NCBI RefSeq assembly: GCF_003946545.1
Contig: NZ_RHOA01000002.1
Location: 274,210 to 338,209, forward strand
Direction: 5' to 3'
Length of the DNA: 64,000 nucleotides
Source: Levilactobacillus tangyuanensis
GTDB taxonomy: Bacteria; Bacillota; Bacilli; Lactobacillales; Lactobacillaceae
Made by a program: the position numbers and the translations under genes. Positions 41,552-50,916 of the stretch are shown here, in pieces. Each line of letters opens with the position of its first letter. The stretch's first letter is position 1. Below the pieces are notes generated by a model. It searched no databases, had not been told where the DNA came from, and saw only the letters and a list, made by a program, of their open reading frames with translations.

Positions 41552-43798
41552 ATGGACATCGAACGCACGCTTGCAGCACTGACGTTGCCGGAAAAGGCCG
41601 CTCTGGTCACGGGACACAATGGTTGGTTTACCGCCGCCATAGAACGCCTAGGGCTTCCAGCTTTAATGATGACCGATGGCCCTTCTGGGTTACGTAAGCA
41701 GGTCTCCCCCACAGATTTTAATGACTCCGTGAAGGCGATTGCCTACCCATCATCCGCCCTCAGTGCCAGCACTTGGAATGAAGATTTGATGCGCCAACTT
41801 GGTGAACACTTAGGAACCGAGGCTCGGGCAGAACAAGTTAGTCTGCTGTTAGGGCCCGGGGTCAACCTAAAGCGCTCACCACTTGGTGGCCGCAACTTTG
41901 AGTATCTCGCTGAAGATCCCCTTGTGGCTGGCAAACTGGCCAGTGCCTATGTTCAAGGCGTTCAATCCCAACACGTCGGCGTAGCCGTTAAACACTTTGC
42001 CGCCAATAACCGTGAGAACCAACGTTTCACGGCTTCAAGTGACATGACCCAACGGACTCTGCGTGAACTGTACCTGCGCACCTTTGAAATCATTGTCAAG
42101 GCGGCGTTCCCTGCCACCATGATGACCTCTTACAATAAGATCAATGGCGTGCTAAATTCTCAAAACAAACGGTTATTACGGGAAATCCTGCGCGATGAAT
42201 GGGGCTACCACGGTGCCGTTATGTCCGACTGGGGTGCCGTTGCCGATCATCCCCTCGCCTTGCGCGCTGGCTTGGATCTTGAAATGCCCGGCAAAGGTCA
42301 GGCCTCTATCGACGAAATCATTCGTGCCGTTGAAACCGGCGAATTGGACGAAGGGACCCTTAACAAGTCCATCCGCCACCTGCTCCACGTCATTCAGGAC
42401 TGGGCACCAGCGGCCGAGGCCAGCACCTATGACCACACCAGCCACCACGACTTTGCCCGCAAGCTGGCCGATGATGGGATCGTCTTACTGAAGAATCATC
42501 ATGACGAGTTACCCTTGGAACCCGGCAAGTCCGGCAAGATCGTGATTATCGGTGAACTAGCCGAACATCCCCGTTACCAAGGCGCCGGTAGCTCTCACGT
42601 CAATCCTAGTGAGCTTAAGACCCCGTTGGAAGCCCTGGCTGCTAGTGGCTTAGAGGCTAAATATTATCCTGGTTATCGTCTGGACGAAGACGAAACCGAT
42701 GAAAAGTTGGCCGATGCTGCCCTCGCAGCCGCTCGTGGCGCCGACCACGTCATCGTCTTTGCCGGTTACCCGGCTGCCAGCGAATCCGAAGGCTTTGACA
42801 AGAATTCCCTCATGTTACCGGAGAATCAAACCGACCTCATTGGCAGTTTGGCCAAGGCCAACGTCCACACAACGGTCGTCTTACAAAACGGTTCCGCCGT
42901 TGAAATGCCTTGGGTTCACGCCGTCAATGCGATTGTTGAAACGTACTTAGCGGGTGAAGCCGTTGGCGAGGCGACCTGGGATGTCATCACTGGTAAGGTC
43001 AATCCATCTGGTCATTTGACCGAAACCTTCCCATTACGGTTGACGGATACCCCAATGGCACCAACCTTTGGTCAAGATCCCCATCACGAATACTATACGG
43101 AGGGGCTCTTCATGGGTTATCGGTATTATGATACCCACGAGATGCACGTGTTATTCCCATTCGGGCACGGTCTTAGCTACACCACCTTCGAATATACCAA
43201 GATGATTATTACTAAGAACGAACATGGTGCTACTATCGTCTTTAATGTCACCAATACCGGCGACCGTGCCGGTCAGGCCGTCCCACAACTTTACGTCGCC
43301 AACCATGCGACCCACGCGCCAATGCCAACTAAGGAATTACGGGCCTTCACCAAGGTGGCCCTTGATTCTGGCGAGACCAAACAGGTCACCCTCAAGCTCA
43401 ATCGTCGCGACTTCAGTTGGTGGTGCGAGCCGAAGAAGCGGTGGCAAGCCGACTCTGGTGACTACGAAATCATGATTGGTGATTCCTCACGAGACATGCG
43501 TCTGCAAACCAAGTTATCCATGGACTTCAAGAATTCTCCTGCCCCCGTGACCGAAGACACCTACCTCAGTCGCGTCGTCAGTGATGACCACCTACGAGAA
43601 TTATTCTTGGAAAATGTGATTGCGCCACTGCAGGCCACCGAGGAAACCCCATCCATGTTGACCGCCACCGATGGCGACGGCCAGCTCATGGCCTTACAGA
43701 ACCGGATGTTTCTAAACATGCCACTACGTGCCACCGTCTCACTTGGCACGCCGCTTGATCTCATTGAGAACTTTATTTCAGCGGCCAACAAGCATTAG
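41552..43798 (+). CDS. Beta-glucosidase, glycoside hydrolase family 3
   Basis: A 748-residue cytoplasmic GH3 enzyme. The N-terminal TIM barrel has LMMTDGPSGLRKQ (about 36-48), GPGVNLKRSPLGGRNFEYL (about 107-125), VAVKHFAANNREN and the nucleophile Asp in AVMSDWGAV (about 226-234). The alpha/beta sandwich follows with GAGSSHVNPSE. A fibronectin-III-like domain closes it (FPFGHGLSYTTFEYTK, about 530-545). There is no signal peptide. GAAAGGA precedes the ATG. It probably hydrolyses beta-glucosides, and the exact glycone is not readable. It is divergent from oppA. Confidence 0.93.
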   Translation: MDIERTLAALTLPEKAALVTGHNGWFTAAIERLGLPALMMTDGPSGLRKQVSPTDFNDSVKAIAYPSSALSASTWNEDLMRQLGEHLGTEARAEQVSLLLGPGVNLKRSPLGGRNFEYLAEDPLVAGKLASAYVQGVQSQHVGVAVKHFAANNRENQRFTASSDMTQRTLRELYLRTFEIIVKAAFPATMMTSYNKINGVLNSQNKRLLREILRDEWGYHGAVMSDWGAVADHPLALRAGLDLEMPGKGQASIDEIIRAVETGELDEGTLNKSIRHLLHVIQDWAPAAEASTYDHTSHHDFARKLADDGIVLLKNHHDELPLEPGKSGKIVIIGELAEHPRYQGAGSSHVNPSELKTPLEALAASGLEAKYYPGYRLDEDETDEKLADAALAAARGADHVIVFAGYPAASESEGFDKNSLMLPENQTDLIGSLAKANVHTTVVLQNGSAVEMPWVHAVNAIVETYLAGEAVGEATWDVITGKVNPSGHLTETFPLRLTDTPMAPTFGQDPHHEYYTEGLFMGYRYYDTHEMHVLFPFGHGLSYTTFEYTKMIITKNEHGATIVFNVTNTGDRAGQAVPQLYVANHATHAPMPTKELRAFTKVALDSGETKQVTLKLNRRDFSWWCEPKKRWQADSGDYEIMIGDSSRDMRLQTKLSMDFKNSPAPVTEDTYLSRVVSDDHLRELFLENVIAPLQATEETPSMLTATDGDGQLMALQNRMFLNMPLRATVSLGTPLDLIENFISAANKH

Positions 43799-43862
43799 CC
43801 CGATACCTCTACTAACGAAATTAACCGAGTTATTTTTGCATCAACTTACACTTTAAGACTAA

Positions 43863-43909
43863 AAAATAACGCGTTATCCCTTGCTAAACCTGGGATAACG
43901 CGTTATTTT
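43863..43909. terminator. Bidirectional terminator
   Basis: AAATAACGCGTTATCCC pairs with GGGATAACGCGTTATTT, a 17-bp stem between the convergent GH3 and GNAT genes. Confidence 0.92.
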
Positions 43910-43917
43910 ATTTATTT

Positions 43918-44361
43918 TTAACGATTCAGAACCATGTCGATATGGGGAATACCCGTATCGAGGTAGACGGCACTCACCGGTTCGAAGCCAAACGATGCAT
44001 AGAATTTCTGCAAGTAGGCTTGCGCCTGAATAACAATCCGTTGGGCCTGTGGTGCGACCGCCGTAGCAGCCTGAATGGCCTGGGCAACCAGATCACGTCC
44101 CGCGCCCTGACCCCGTTGGCTCTTGGCCACCGCGACCCGACCAATCCGAACCTGGTCGCCCTCATCCATGATGCGGGCATAGGCCACCACTTGGCCGTTC
44201 GTTCCCAGACTAAACAGATGTTGGGCCGTTAAGTCCAGGTCGTCAACTTCCTGATAGGCACATTCCTGCTCGACCACAAAAACTTCCGTGCGCAACTTAT
44301 AAATGGCAAAGAGCTCCGCCGTCGTCAAATCCGCAAAGGCAACTCGTTTAAAGGTCAGCAT
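43918..44361 (-). CDS. GNAT family N-acetyltransferase, ElaA-like
   Basis: A 147-residue acetyltransferase. AELFAIYKLRTEVFVVEQECAY (about 15-36) is the ElaA hallmark. IGRVAVAKSQRGQGAGRDLV (about 73-92) is the acetyl-CoA-binding R/Q-x-x-G-x-G/A loop, and FYASFGFEPVS closes the fold. The substrate is unknown. It follows the choloylglycine-hydrolase gene by 3 bp, so the two are co-transcribed. Confidence 0.9.
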   Translation of the reverse strand: MLTFKRVAFADLTTAELFAIYKLRTEVFVVEQECAYQEVDDLDLTAQHLFSLGTNGQVVAYARIMDEGDQVRIGRVAVAKSQRGQGAGRDLVAQAIQAATAVAPQAQRIVIQAQAYLQKFYASFGFEPVSAVYLDTGIPHIDMVLNR

Positions 44362-44364
44362 CGG

Positions 44365-45348
44365 CTAATTCAAGTGGCTAACGTGTGGGGTGTGATCCAA
44401 GGGGTATTCCATTGGCGTATCCCAATCGGTCAACATCTTGTCAGTAATCTTAACCCCTTGCAACTCCAGGTTATCGTAAGGTTCCATATAGTAGGCCCGT
44501 TCATCCAAGCTCATGTAACCCCGATATTGGGTGTAGTCACTGTTCCCATCGGTCTTCAGCTTGACGCCCTTAGGAATCGTCACGCTATCAAGCAGATGTT
44601 GTAAGGTATTCAGGGCGGTTGGCGTATCAGCAGCCGTTTCACTGTAATGCCGGTTGAAGACGGTCCGAACAAACCGGGATGGCGACGTGTAATCACCAGG
44701 TAAACCAAGAGCGCCGGTCCCAGGGCCTTGGGTCTTCAATTCCATCCCCATATAATCATGCAGTGGCCGTTCTGCCGCTTGCATGGTGCCATAGGTACTC
44801 AAATTTTGTAAGTGCCAGCTCAATTGAGGGGCGTTCGTCATGACCCCCACTGGGTTATCGATCAGATGTAAGTCATCATCAGTCGCCTCGAGAACTGCCG
44901 TGTCCCCAGTTGGATCACTGAAGATGTAATGAAGTGGCGTGGTGATCCCCAGCAAGGCAACTGGAATATCCAGCAATTGAACCGTCTTAACCAATTCACG
45001 TAAGTCCGCAACGCTCTTGGCATTGCCCATTGCCCAGGCCGTGAAGTCATGAGGCGCTAAGCCCAGCTTATCGTCGGCGGCTTCAGTCTGATATTGCGCG
45101 TATTGAGGGAAATACAGAGCAGCGGCCCCTAAACCGAACTCATTGACCCCATCAACAAAGACATAGTGACTTAAATTACGGCCACCACCAACAAATCCAT
45201 ACTTAGTGGTAAAGTCCCCGGCATCCCCATGAATCGTCTGGTGACGAGGCATAAAGACTGGTTGACCACCCAACTCAAAGGCAAAATCCATGGTCCGTGC
45301 TAAGAAGTGGTCGCCACGGCCATTTTCGTAGGTCAAACTAGTACACAT
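44365..45348 (-). CDS. Choloylglycine hydrolase family protein (bile salt hydrolase / penicillin V acylase)
   Basis: A 327-residue Ntn-hydrolase. After removal of Met1 the nucleophile is Cys2 (MCTSLTYENG). Arg18 and Asp21 (LARTMDF), the Asn in GVMTNAPQ and the Arg in SRFVRTVF complete the set shared by the family. The loop GAAALYFPQYAQY carries Tyr79 where bile salt hydrolases usually have Asn. That favours a penicillin-V-acylase-like or other amidase specificity; this is an inference. It is cytoplasmic. Its upstream region holds the inverted structure at 45628. Confidence 0.88.
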   Translation of the reverse strand: MCTSLTYENGRGDHFLARTMDFAFELGGQPVFMPRHQTIHGDAGDFTTKYGFVGGGRNLSHYVFVDGVNEFGLGAAALYFPQYAQYQTEAADDKLGLAPHDFTAWAMGNAKSVADLRELVKTVQLLDIPVALLGITTPLHYIFSDPTGDTAVLEATDDDLHLIDNPVGVMTNAPQLSWHLQNLSTYGTMQAAERPLHDYMGMELKTQGPGTGALGLPGDYTSPSRFVRTVFNRHYSETAADTPTALNTLQHLLDSVTIPKGVKLKTDGNSDYTQYRGYMSLDERAYYMEPYDNLELQGVKITDKMLTDWDTPMEYPLDHTPHVSHLN

Positions 45349-45495
45349 TAAAAATCATCCCGTTTCCAATATAGTTATCCACTATTCTAAACCTTGAAGT
45401 GAATTTGTGCACGGATAATCGTTGATTATATGACTTATTTTTAAAATCCCGGCAAATCAGCGTTTTGGTCGTCCCTAAACCGTTTAAGCCAGTGA

Positions 45496-45524
45496 TGGTC
45501 GCGGCACCTGATCTTTAGCGACCA
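45496..45524. repeat. Hairpin in the sbcC-cgh intergenic region
   Basis: TGGTCGC (45496-45502) pairs with GCGACCA (45518-45524) around a 15-base loop, in an otherwise featureless 280-bp stretch. Confidence 0.4.
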
Positions 45525-45627
45525 TAATTAACTGAGCATTCTAAATTCACCGGAAGAACCCTCATTATTTTCATAATCTCACGGTTATCCGATGTCTATC
45601 GCGGCTGGTGTCAGGTATTCTTAGCGT

Positions 45628-45829
45628 GGAAAGCATCCCACTCTAACCCTAACTACCCCCGTGGGTACTGCTCGGTTGGCTGCGTTGTCGGTCATCACAT
45701 AGTTTAGGCATAGCCGATGTTACCGCTCATTAAACCAGACAGGTTGGTCAGTGACTGCTAACCTGCCATCACCCACCTAGGCTACCCCCTCCACACCGAC
45801 AACGCCCCCGGTAGTTAAGGGATGCTTCC
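45628..45829. repeat. Large nested inverted-repeat structure, ~200 bp
   Basis: Three nested stems close on each other: GGAAAGCATCCC/GGGATGCTTCC (45628-45639 with 45819-45829), CTAACTACC/GGTAGTTA (45649-45657 with 45810-45817) and GCGTTGTCGGT/ACCGACAACGC (45682-45692 with 45795-45805). An inner hairpin AGGTT/AACCT lies near 45741-45764. No open frame spans it. It lies between the end of sbcC and the promoter side of the choloylglycine-hydrolase gene. Confidence 0.6.
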
Positions 45830-45834
45830 TAAAA

Positions 45835-45868
45835 ACCAAGAGCCGCCACCGACCCCGATGACGACTCT
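45835..45868 (-). terminator. Terminator of the tag-sbcDC operon
   Basis: On the minus strand GAGTCGTCA pairs with TGGCGGCTC with two T.G pairs, followed by TTGGTTTTT, starting five bases after the sbcC stop. Confidence 0.75.
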
Positions 45869-45872
45869 TTTT

Positions 45873-48800
45873 TTAGTTATCCGATTGATAGGCAATGGTG
45901 CTCTCACCATTACCATTTGAAATGACCTGAAGTTGATTGGCCACCTGATCCCGTAGTTCGCTGACGTGACTGATAATGCCGATCATTCGATGTTGACCTT
46001 CAATGGTTTCCAACGACTCCAAGGCCGTCATGAGGGCCTCTTCATCCAGTGATCCGAATCCTTCATCAATGAACAAGGCGTCAACTTCCACACTACCCGT
46101 GGTGCTTTGAATCACCTCGCCTAACGCTAGCGCCAGGGCCAAGGAAGCCATAAAACTTTCACCACCGGAAAGAGTGTGCACGCTCCGTTGTTCTCCCACG
46201 TGGTCATCGTAGACATTAATTTCCAGTCCCGATCGTTTCTTAGAGGAGGCCTGGGAATCATCAATCACAAACTGATAGCGGCCATTAGTGAGTTGCCGCA
46301 ACCGCTTGTTGCCGACCGTCAAGATTTGGCGGAGATACGTCTGTAGGACGTATCTCTCGAGTCCCAAATGGCCACTCGTGCCATCCCCGGTGACGACACC
46401 ACTTAGTTCCGTCAGCGACTGGGTTCGCTGCAGGGCCTCGGCTCGCCGCGCCACCTGATCGGCAATCTGATGGACCAGCCGATCATTCTGTTGCCAACGG
46501 GTCTGTTGGCCATGACGCTGGTCTTGAAGCGTGGTGACCTGTTGTTGGGCCTGCTTAAGCTGGGCCTGCGTCTGTTCTCGGTCTGGCGTTGCCTGCCCGG
46601 CCGTTCGCCGTTGCAAATCATCGAGTTGGGTTGCCAACCGTTCTTGTTGACTCTGAAAGTCCTGAATTGTTTGCCGCTTAGCCGCTAAGCCTGAGAGTCT
46701 CCTCAGCAGGTCTGCCACGTGATCTTTGGTGGTCTCGTTCACCACGTCAAAGTGTTGGTTCAGTTCAGCCATCAAGGTCGTTTGGGCTTCCTGCCATCGC
46801 CGGTCGCTTTGGGCGACCTCGGTCGTTGCCGTCTGAACTCGCGTCTTAGCTCCCGCCAGCCTTTGCTCGGCGGTGACGATCGCTGCGGCAGCCTGGTCCA
46901 ACTGATCCCGGTCCGCCTTCAATTGCGTTTGCAATTGCTGCCCACGCTCGGTGAAGGCCGTCAGCGTTGGCGCATCCGTTGGTAATTGGTCCCGTTGGCC
47001 TTGAATGGTCGTTTCCAGTCGATCCACTTGTCGCTGGATTTCCTGTAAGGCCTGCTGGGCCACATCCAACCCCTGTCGTTGTTCCGCCAGCTTTGTCACT
47101 AGTTGTTTCGACGCCTCTTGGGCCTGATCTAGATCATTCTGTTTGTCATGATTAGCCGTCAAGGCTGCCCTCTGAGCCTCCGCTTGGCGTTTCAAGGCCT
47201 CGTCCACACCCGATAGATCTGCTGGTTCATCAATGCCCAGGACCTTAGCAAGCTGACAAAGTCCTGACGCTTGGGTCTTCCGTTGTTCCAGCAACTGTGA
47301 GTGATTCTGTTCGCCATCAAGCGTTAAGGCGGTCACCTGCTTGTCACCTGCTGCGGCTGCGGTCTTGGCCTCGTCAACCGCCTGTTGGGTGACCTCTGGT
47401 TCGGCCGTAATGACGGCCGGATGAGGGTGCTCGGTTGACCCACAGACAGGACAGGGTGTGCCTGGCTTTAATTGCCGGGTTAACTGTTGGATTTGATCTC
47501 GAATAAAGGCCTGATTGACCTTTTCGGCCTGCTGGGCGAGTTGTTCGGCGGCCGTCTGAGCCTGAACCAACTGTTCCTGCAAGGAATCTCCTTGCGCCAT
47601 CAACGTTCGCAAGGCCTGGTCACCAGTCTGCAAAACCGTCAATTGCCGTTCACAATCCTTCAGTACGGCTCCCCGTTCACTCAATTTCTGGGCCTGTTCG
47701 TTCACCACTGCCTGTTGTTCCAGTATCGATTGGAACTGTTCCTGCTGGTGTTCACTGTCGGCAATCGCTTGCTTGAGCCGATTGACTTTATTCTGATCAG
47801 TCAGCAAGGCTTGACGTTGACTCGTTAAGTCAGTGGTTCTTTGTGCCAATTCATGGTAAATCGGCTGTAAACGTTGCATCCGATCCCATTCACTTTGCGC
47901 GGCCTGCACCCGTTGTTCGACTGGCTCCAAGGCCTTTTGGTCCCCAATCGCCTGGGTCTTGCCGGCCTCAGCAACGACCAATTCCTGCTGGGCCGTTGCT
48001 AGGGCCTGCTGCCGACGAGTACGTGCGCTAGTCGCTTCCTGTTCCTCTAGCCACTTAGGCTGAACTTGTTGTCCCCATTCCAACTCGTTAATATCAGATT
48101 GGACTTGTTGCATCTCGGGCTCGCGACTAGCTAGTGCCTGCTGAGTAGCCTTAACCTGTTGCAAGGCCGCCTGGTCCTTCACCAATTGGGCCTCTTGCGT
48201 ATCTCGACGAGTCAGCTGTTCAACCCGTTCTTGGGCCCCCGTCACTTGATCGGTTAACGTCTGAATGGCCTGATGACTTTCACCCTGCTGCGTGGCCATC
48301 AGATCCAATAGCGTCGTCGTTTGCCGCTGTTCCAATGCCGCTTGGGCCGTGGGTTCATTGGTCTCGGTCCACTGCAACTGTTCTTGTAACCGGCTTAATG
48401 ATTCGGCAGCTGCCTGATTGTTAAGGGCATCCTGTTTGGCCTGTTCCCGGAGTTCTGTCGTCCATTTGGCAAAAATTTCCGTGTTAAAAAGTTGTTCCAA
48501 CACGGTCGCCTTCTCATCACTGGGCGCCACCAAGAATCGCCGAAATTGTCCCTGCGGTAACAAGACAATCTGCGCAAACTGCTTACCATCCATCTGCAGT
48601 AAGGTTTGCAGGTAATCTTTAACCTGACCTGTTTTAGTTAATTGTTCAACTTCGTTTCCATTCTGAAAAACGGTCAACGTCACCTTAGACGCCACGTCGG
48701 TGGTTCCGGATCCACGTTTCTTAGCCAACGTTTGGTTGGGCTCACGAATAATCTCATAGCGACGATTGCGATGAGTAAAATTGAAGGTTACCCGCGTGAC

Positions 48801-49022
48801 ATCCGCCATCGTGGCAAAATCGGACCGCATGGACTTGGGCTCACGATCGGTGCCCGACGTTTGGTCGAATAAGGCATAGCTCATGCCATCAAAGATCGTG
48901 GTCTTACCGCTACCCGTCTTGCCGCTAATTAAAAACAACGGCGTGGCCGCAAACTTGGTAAAGTCGATGGTTGTGTCGCGATACGGTCCAAAATATTCTA
49001 AATGTAAGGTTAAGGGGCTCAT
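45873..49022 (-). CDS. sbcC: Exonuclease SbcC, SMC-like ATPase subunit
   Basis: A 1049-residue Rad50-type ATPase that works with SbcD to cut hairpins and process double-strand breaks. Walker A GKTGSGKTTIFDG is at about 34-46. Two very long coiled coils, rich in Gln, Leu and Ala, surround the zinc hook CPVCGSTEHPHP near residue 490. At the C-terminus are the signature LSGGESFMASLALAL and Walker B ALFIDEGFGSLDEE. The start MSPLTLHLEYFGPY at 49022 overlaps the sbcD stop by 4 bp (ATGA). It is the last gene of tag-sbcD-sbcC. Confidence 0.95.
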   Translation of the reverse strand: MSPLTLHLEYFGPYRDTTIDFTKFAATPLFLISGKTGSGKTTIFDGMSYALFDQTSGTDREPKSMRSDFATMADVTRVTFNFTHRNRRYEIIREPNQTLAKKRGSGTTDVASKVTLTVFQNGNEVEQLTKTGQVKDYLQTLLQMDGKQFAQIVLLPQGQFRRFLVAPSDEKATVLEQLFNTEIFAKWTTELREQAKQDALNNQAAAESLSRLQEQLQWTETNEPTAQAALEQRQTTTLLDLMATQQGESHQAIQTLTDQVTGAQERVEQLTRRDTQEAQLVKDQAALQQVKATQQALASREPEMQQVQSDINELEWGQQVQPKWLEEQEATSARTRRQQALATAQQELVVAEAGKTQAIGDQKALEPVEQRVQAAQSEWDRMQRLQPIYHELAQRTTDLTSQRQALLTDQNKVNRLKQAIADSEHQQEQFQSILEQQAVVNEQAQKLSERGAVLKDCERQLTVLQTGDQALRTLMAQGDSLQEQLVQAQTAAEQLAQQAEKVNQAFIRDQIQQLTRQLKPGTPCPVCGSTEHPHPAVITAEPEVTQQAVDEAKTAAAAGDKQVTALTLDGEQNHSQLLEQRKTQASGLCQLAKVLGIDEPADLSGVDEALKRQAEAQRAALTANHDKQNDLDQAQEASKQLVTKLAEQRQGLDVAQQALQEIQRQVDRLETTIQGQRDQLPTDAPTLTAFTERGQQLQTQLKADRDQLDQAAAAIVTAEQRLAGAKTRVQTATTEVAQSDRRWQEAQTTLMAELNQHFDVVNETTKDHVADLLRRLSGLAAKRQTIQDFQSQQERLATQLDDLQRRTAGQATPDREQTQAQLKQAQQQVTTLQDQRHGQQTRWQQNDRLVHQIADQVARRAEALQRTQSLTELSGVVTGDGTSGHLGLERYVLQTYLRQILTVGNKRLRQLTNGRYQFVIDDSQASSKKRSGLEINVYDDHVGEQRSVHTLSGGESFMASLALALALGEVIQSTTGSVEVDALFIDEGFGSLDEEALMTALESLETIEGQHRMIGIISHVSELRDQVANQLQVISNGNGESTIAYQSDN

Positions 49023-50152
49023 TCCGTATCCTCCTTCATGGCGCGTTGCAAGGCTGCCTCCGCCCATTCTCGTTGTTGATCGGTCAGTGGATGCTGCGTC
49101 ATCTGTTCAAAAAAATTTGCCAGCAATGTTTGCGGGTCCTGTTGCAACTGTTGGGTCTCCAGGTCCTCCGGAGTCACGGTTAACTGGTTCACCCGATTTA
49201 ATTCAATAATCCTTGGAAACCGTGTCTTCAGTTCTTGCATCACGTTCGTAATGGGTACCGTATCAGTCAGATCGACCGCGACAAAGTCCTCCGGAGTCAC
49301 CGGATAATCCCGTTCCCTATCCATCAGGTGGGCAAAACTATCGGTCAAGACCACTAAGTCATGGAGCGGTTTTAACGGGCGAAAGGTCACGGTAACGGGA
49401 TCGGTCGCTGTGTCTACGATCCACACGCCCTTGGTATCCTCCGCCTCACTTGTAGAAAATTTCAAGGGTGACCCGCTGTACTTAATCTTGGCCTCGTTTT
49501 GTAAGGCCTCTTTTCGATGCAAGTGCCCCAAGGCCACGTAATCAAATGGCGATAGAAGGTCGACGGGGACCGCATTCAAACCGCCGACTTGAACCAGCGT
49601 TTCGGAATCGGCATGGGAGCTCCCCGCCGCAAAGAAATGAGCCACCAGCACATGGCGTTTTCCCGGCGTAAAATGGGCCTGCATGGCCGCCACTAGTCGT
49701 TCCATCCCCTGAGCAACCGTGCGAATGTCCTCGTCTTGGAAAAATTTGCGTACGGCAAACGGTTCAAAGTAGGGTAGCAAGAAGAATTCCGTGTCATCCA
49801 GGGTAATGGGGGTTAAACAGTTTGCCAAATCCGTCCGCAGGTAAAAGTCGGTACTGGCAAACCATTCCTGCCCATAGCCCAGTCGCACCGCAGAGTCGTG
49901 GTTACCACTAATCGCAAGCAATGGAAAATGTTCCTGCCGATTCAAATCGACCAGCATGTTGTCCAATGTTGCCACGGCCGCCTCACTGGGCAGAGCCCGG
50001 TCAAAGAGGTCCCCGGCAATGACCACGGCATCAACCGCCTCTTCGCGAGCAATCGCCTTAATTTGGCGATAGGCATCCTGCTGTTCCTCTAAGAGGTCAT
50101 AGCCGTTGAGGCGCTTACCGATATGCCAATCGGCCGTATGTAGAAATTTCAT
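49019..50152 (-). CDS. sbcD: Exonuclease SbcD, Mre11-like nuclease subunit
   Basis: A 377-residue metallophosphoesterase. All five motifs are present: TADWHIGKRL (about 6-15), IAGDLFDRA (about 47-55), SGNHDS (about 82-87), VLVAHFFA and LGHLHRKE. ATG 50152 has GGAG seven bases upstream and overlaps the stop of the preceding Tag gene by 4 bp. With SbcC it forms the ATP-dependent nuclease that opens hairpin DNA. Confidence 0.95.
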   Translation of the reverse strand: MKFLHTADWHIGKRLNGYDLLEEQQDAYRQIKAIAREEAVDAVVIAGDLFDRALPSEAAVATLDNMLVDLNRQEHFPLLAISGNHDSAVRLGYGQEWFASTDFYLRTDLANCLTPITLDDTEFFLLPYFEPFAVRKFFQDEDIRTVAQGMERLVAAMQAHFTPGKRHVLVAHFFAAGSSHADSETLVQVGGLNAVPVDLLSPFDYVALGHLHRKEALQNEAKIKYSGSPLKFSTSEAEDTKGVWIVDTATDPVTVTFRPLKPLHDLVVLTDSFAHLMDRERDYPVTPEDFVAVDLTDTVPITNVMQELKTRFPRIIELNRVNQLTVTPEDLETQQLQQDPQTLLANFFEQMTQHPLTDQQREWAEAALQRAMKEDTE

Positions 50153-50727
50153 TTTGACACTCCTTTGGCTTGATTCTCCGGCGCCCAGTCGCAACTCAAC
50201 AGATGGTCATTAACCAATCCGGCTGCCTGTAAGAAGGAATAGACGGTCGTTGGGCCAACAAATTTAAACCCGAGCTTCTTCATCGCCTTCGCAATGGCCT
50301 TAGCGAGCTCGGTCGTCGCGGGCATTTCCGCCATGGTCGTCACCGCATGTCTGACTGGCCGGCCATCTACAAAATTCCACAACCACTCGTCAAATGGGAC
50401 CGACTCCGACCAGTTGGCCAGTACCCGGGCATTATTGATGGTCGCGGTTAACTTAAGGCGATTGCGGATAATCGCCTTATCAGTCAAGAGTCGTTCCAAA
50501 TCATCGTCGGTCATCGCGGCGACCCGGGCAACGTCATATTTATAGAAGTCCCGCCTAAAGGCAGGCCGCTTATTAATCACGGTCTGCCAACTTAAACCCG
50601 CTTGATACGTTTCCAGACAAAGCAGTTCAAACAAGACAGGGACCGCATGCTCCGGGTGTCCCCATTCATTGTCATGATACGCCTGCATCTCAGGTGACGA
50701 GTTAGCCCAATCGCAACGATTTGTCAT
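50149..50727 (-). CDS. tag: DNA-3-methyladenine glycosylase I
   Basis: A 192-residue canonical Tag that excises 3-methyladenine. Zinc ligands are Cys5 (RCDWANSS), His in AYHDNEWG and a C-terminal His and Cys in LVNDHLLSCDW. The catalytic Glu lies in CLETYQAGLSW (about 37-47), and NINNAR-type and KFVGPTTVYSFLQAAG blocks follow. It overlaps sbcD by 4 bp and is the first gene of a repair operon, an unusual partner for SbcCD. A paralogue with altered residues is at 38,809. Confidence 0.95.
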   Translation of the reverse strand: MTNRCDWANSSPEMQAYHDNEWGHPEHAVPVLFELLCLETYQAGLSWQTVINKRPAFRRDFYKYDVARVAAMTDDDLERLLTDKAIIRNRLKLTATINNARVLANWSESVPFDEWLWNFVDGRPVRHAVTTMAEMPATTELAKAIAKAMKKLGFKFVGPTTVYSFLQAAGLVNDHLLSCDWAPENQAKGVSK

Positions 50728-50812
50728 TTAAAATTCCTCCATTTGTTGGTTTAAGACTACTATACCAGATTACAAAAGCCACCCCAAACAGGTGTTCTTA
50801 TAATTATCATAT

Positions 50813-50826
50813 TGAAAGCGCCTACA
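50813..50826. promoter_or_regulatory. CRE-like box upstream of the matrixin gene
   Basis: TGAAAGCGCCTACA matches the cre consensus at all but one position. It lies between the divergent tag operon and the secreted protease, about 90 bp before the protease start. Confidence 0.35.
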
Positions 50827-50916
50827 ACCGCGGTTTTTAATCCTTGACCATGAATGGGTAAAAGTCTATGCTATTGTAAATGTTAAATGTTTTGGGGAAT
50901 TAGGGAGGTTAGCACC

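Noticed and set aside
45873..49022. Many antisense frames opposite sbcC
   Set aside because: The coiled-coil composition of SbcC leaves the opposite strand open; none has start signals.
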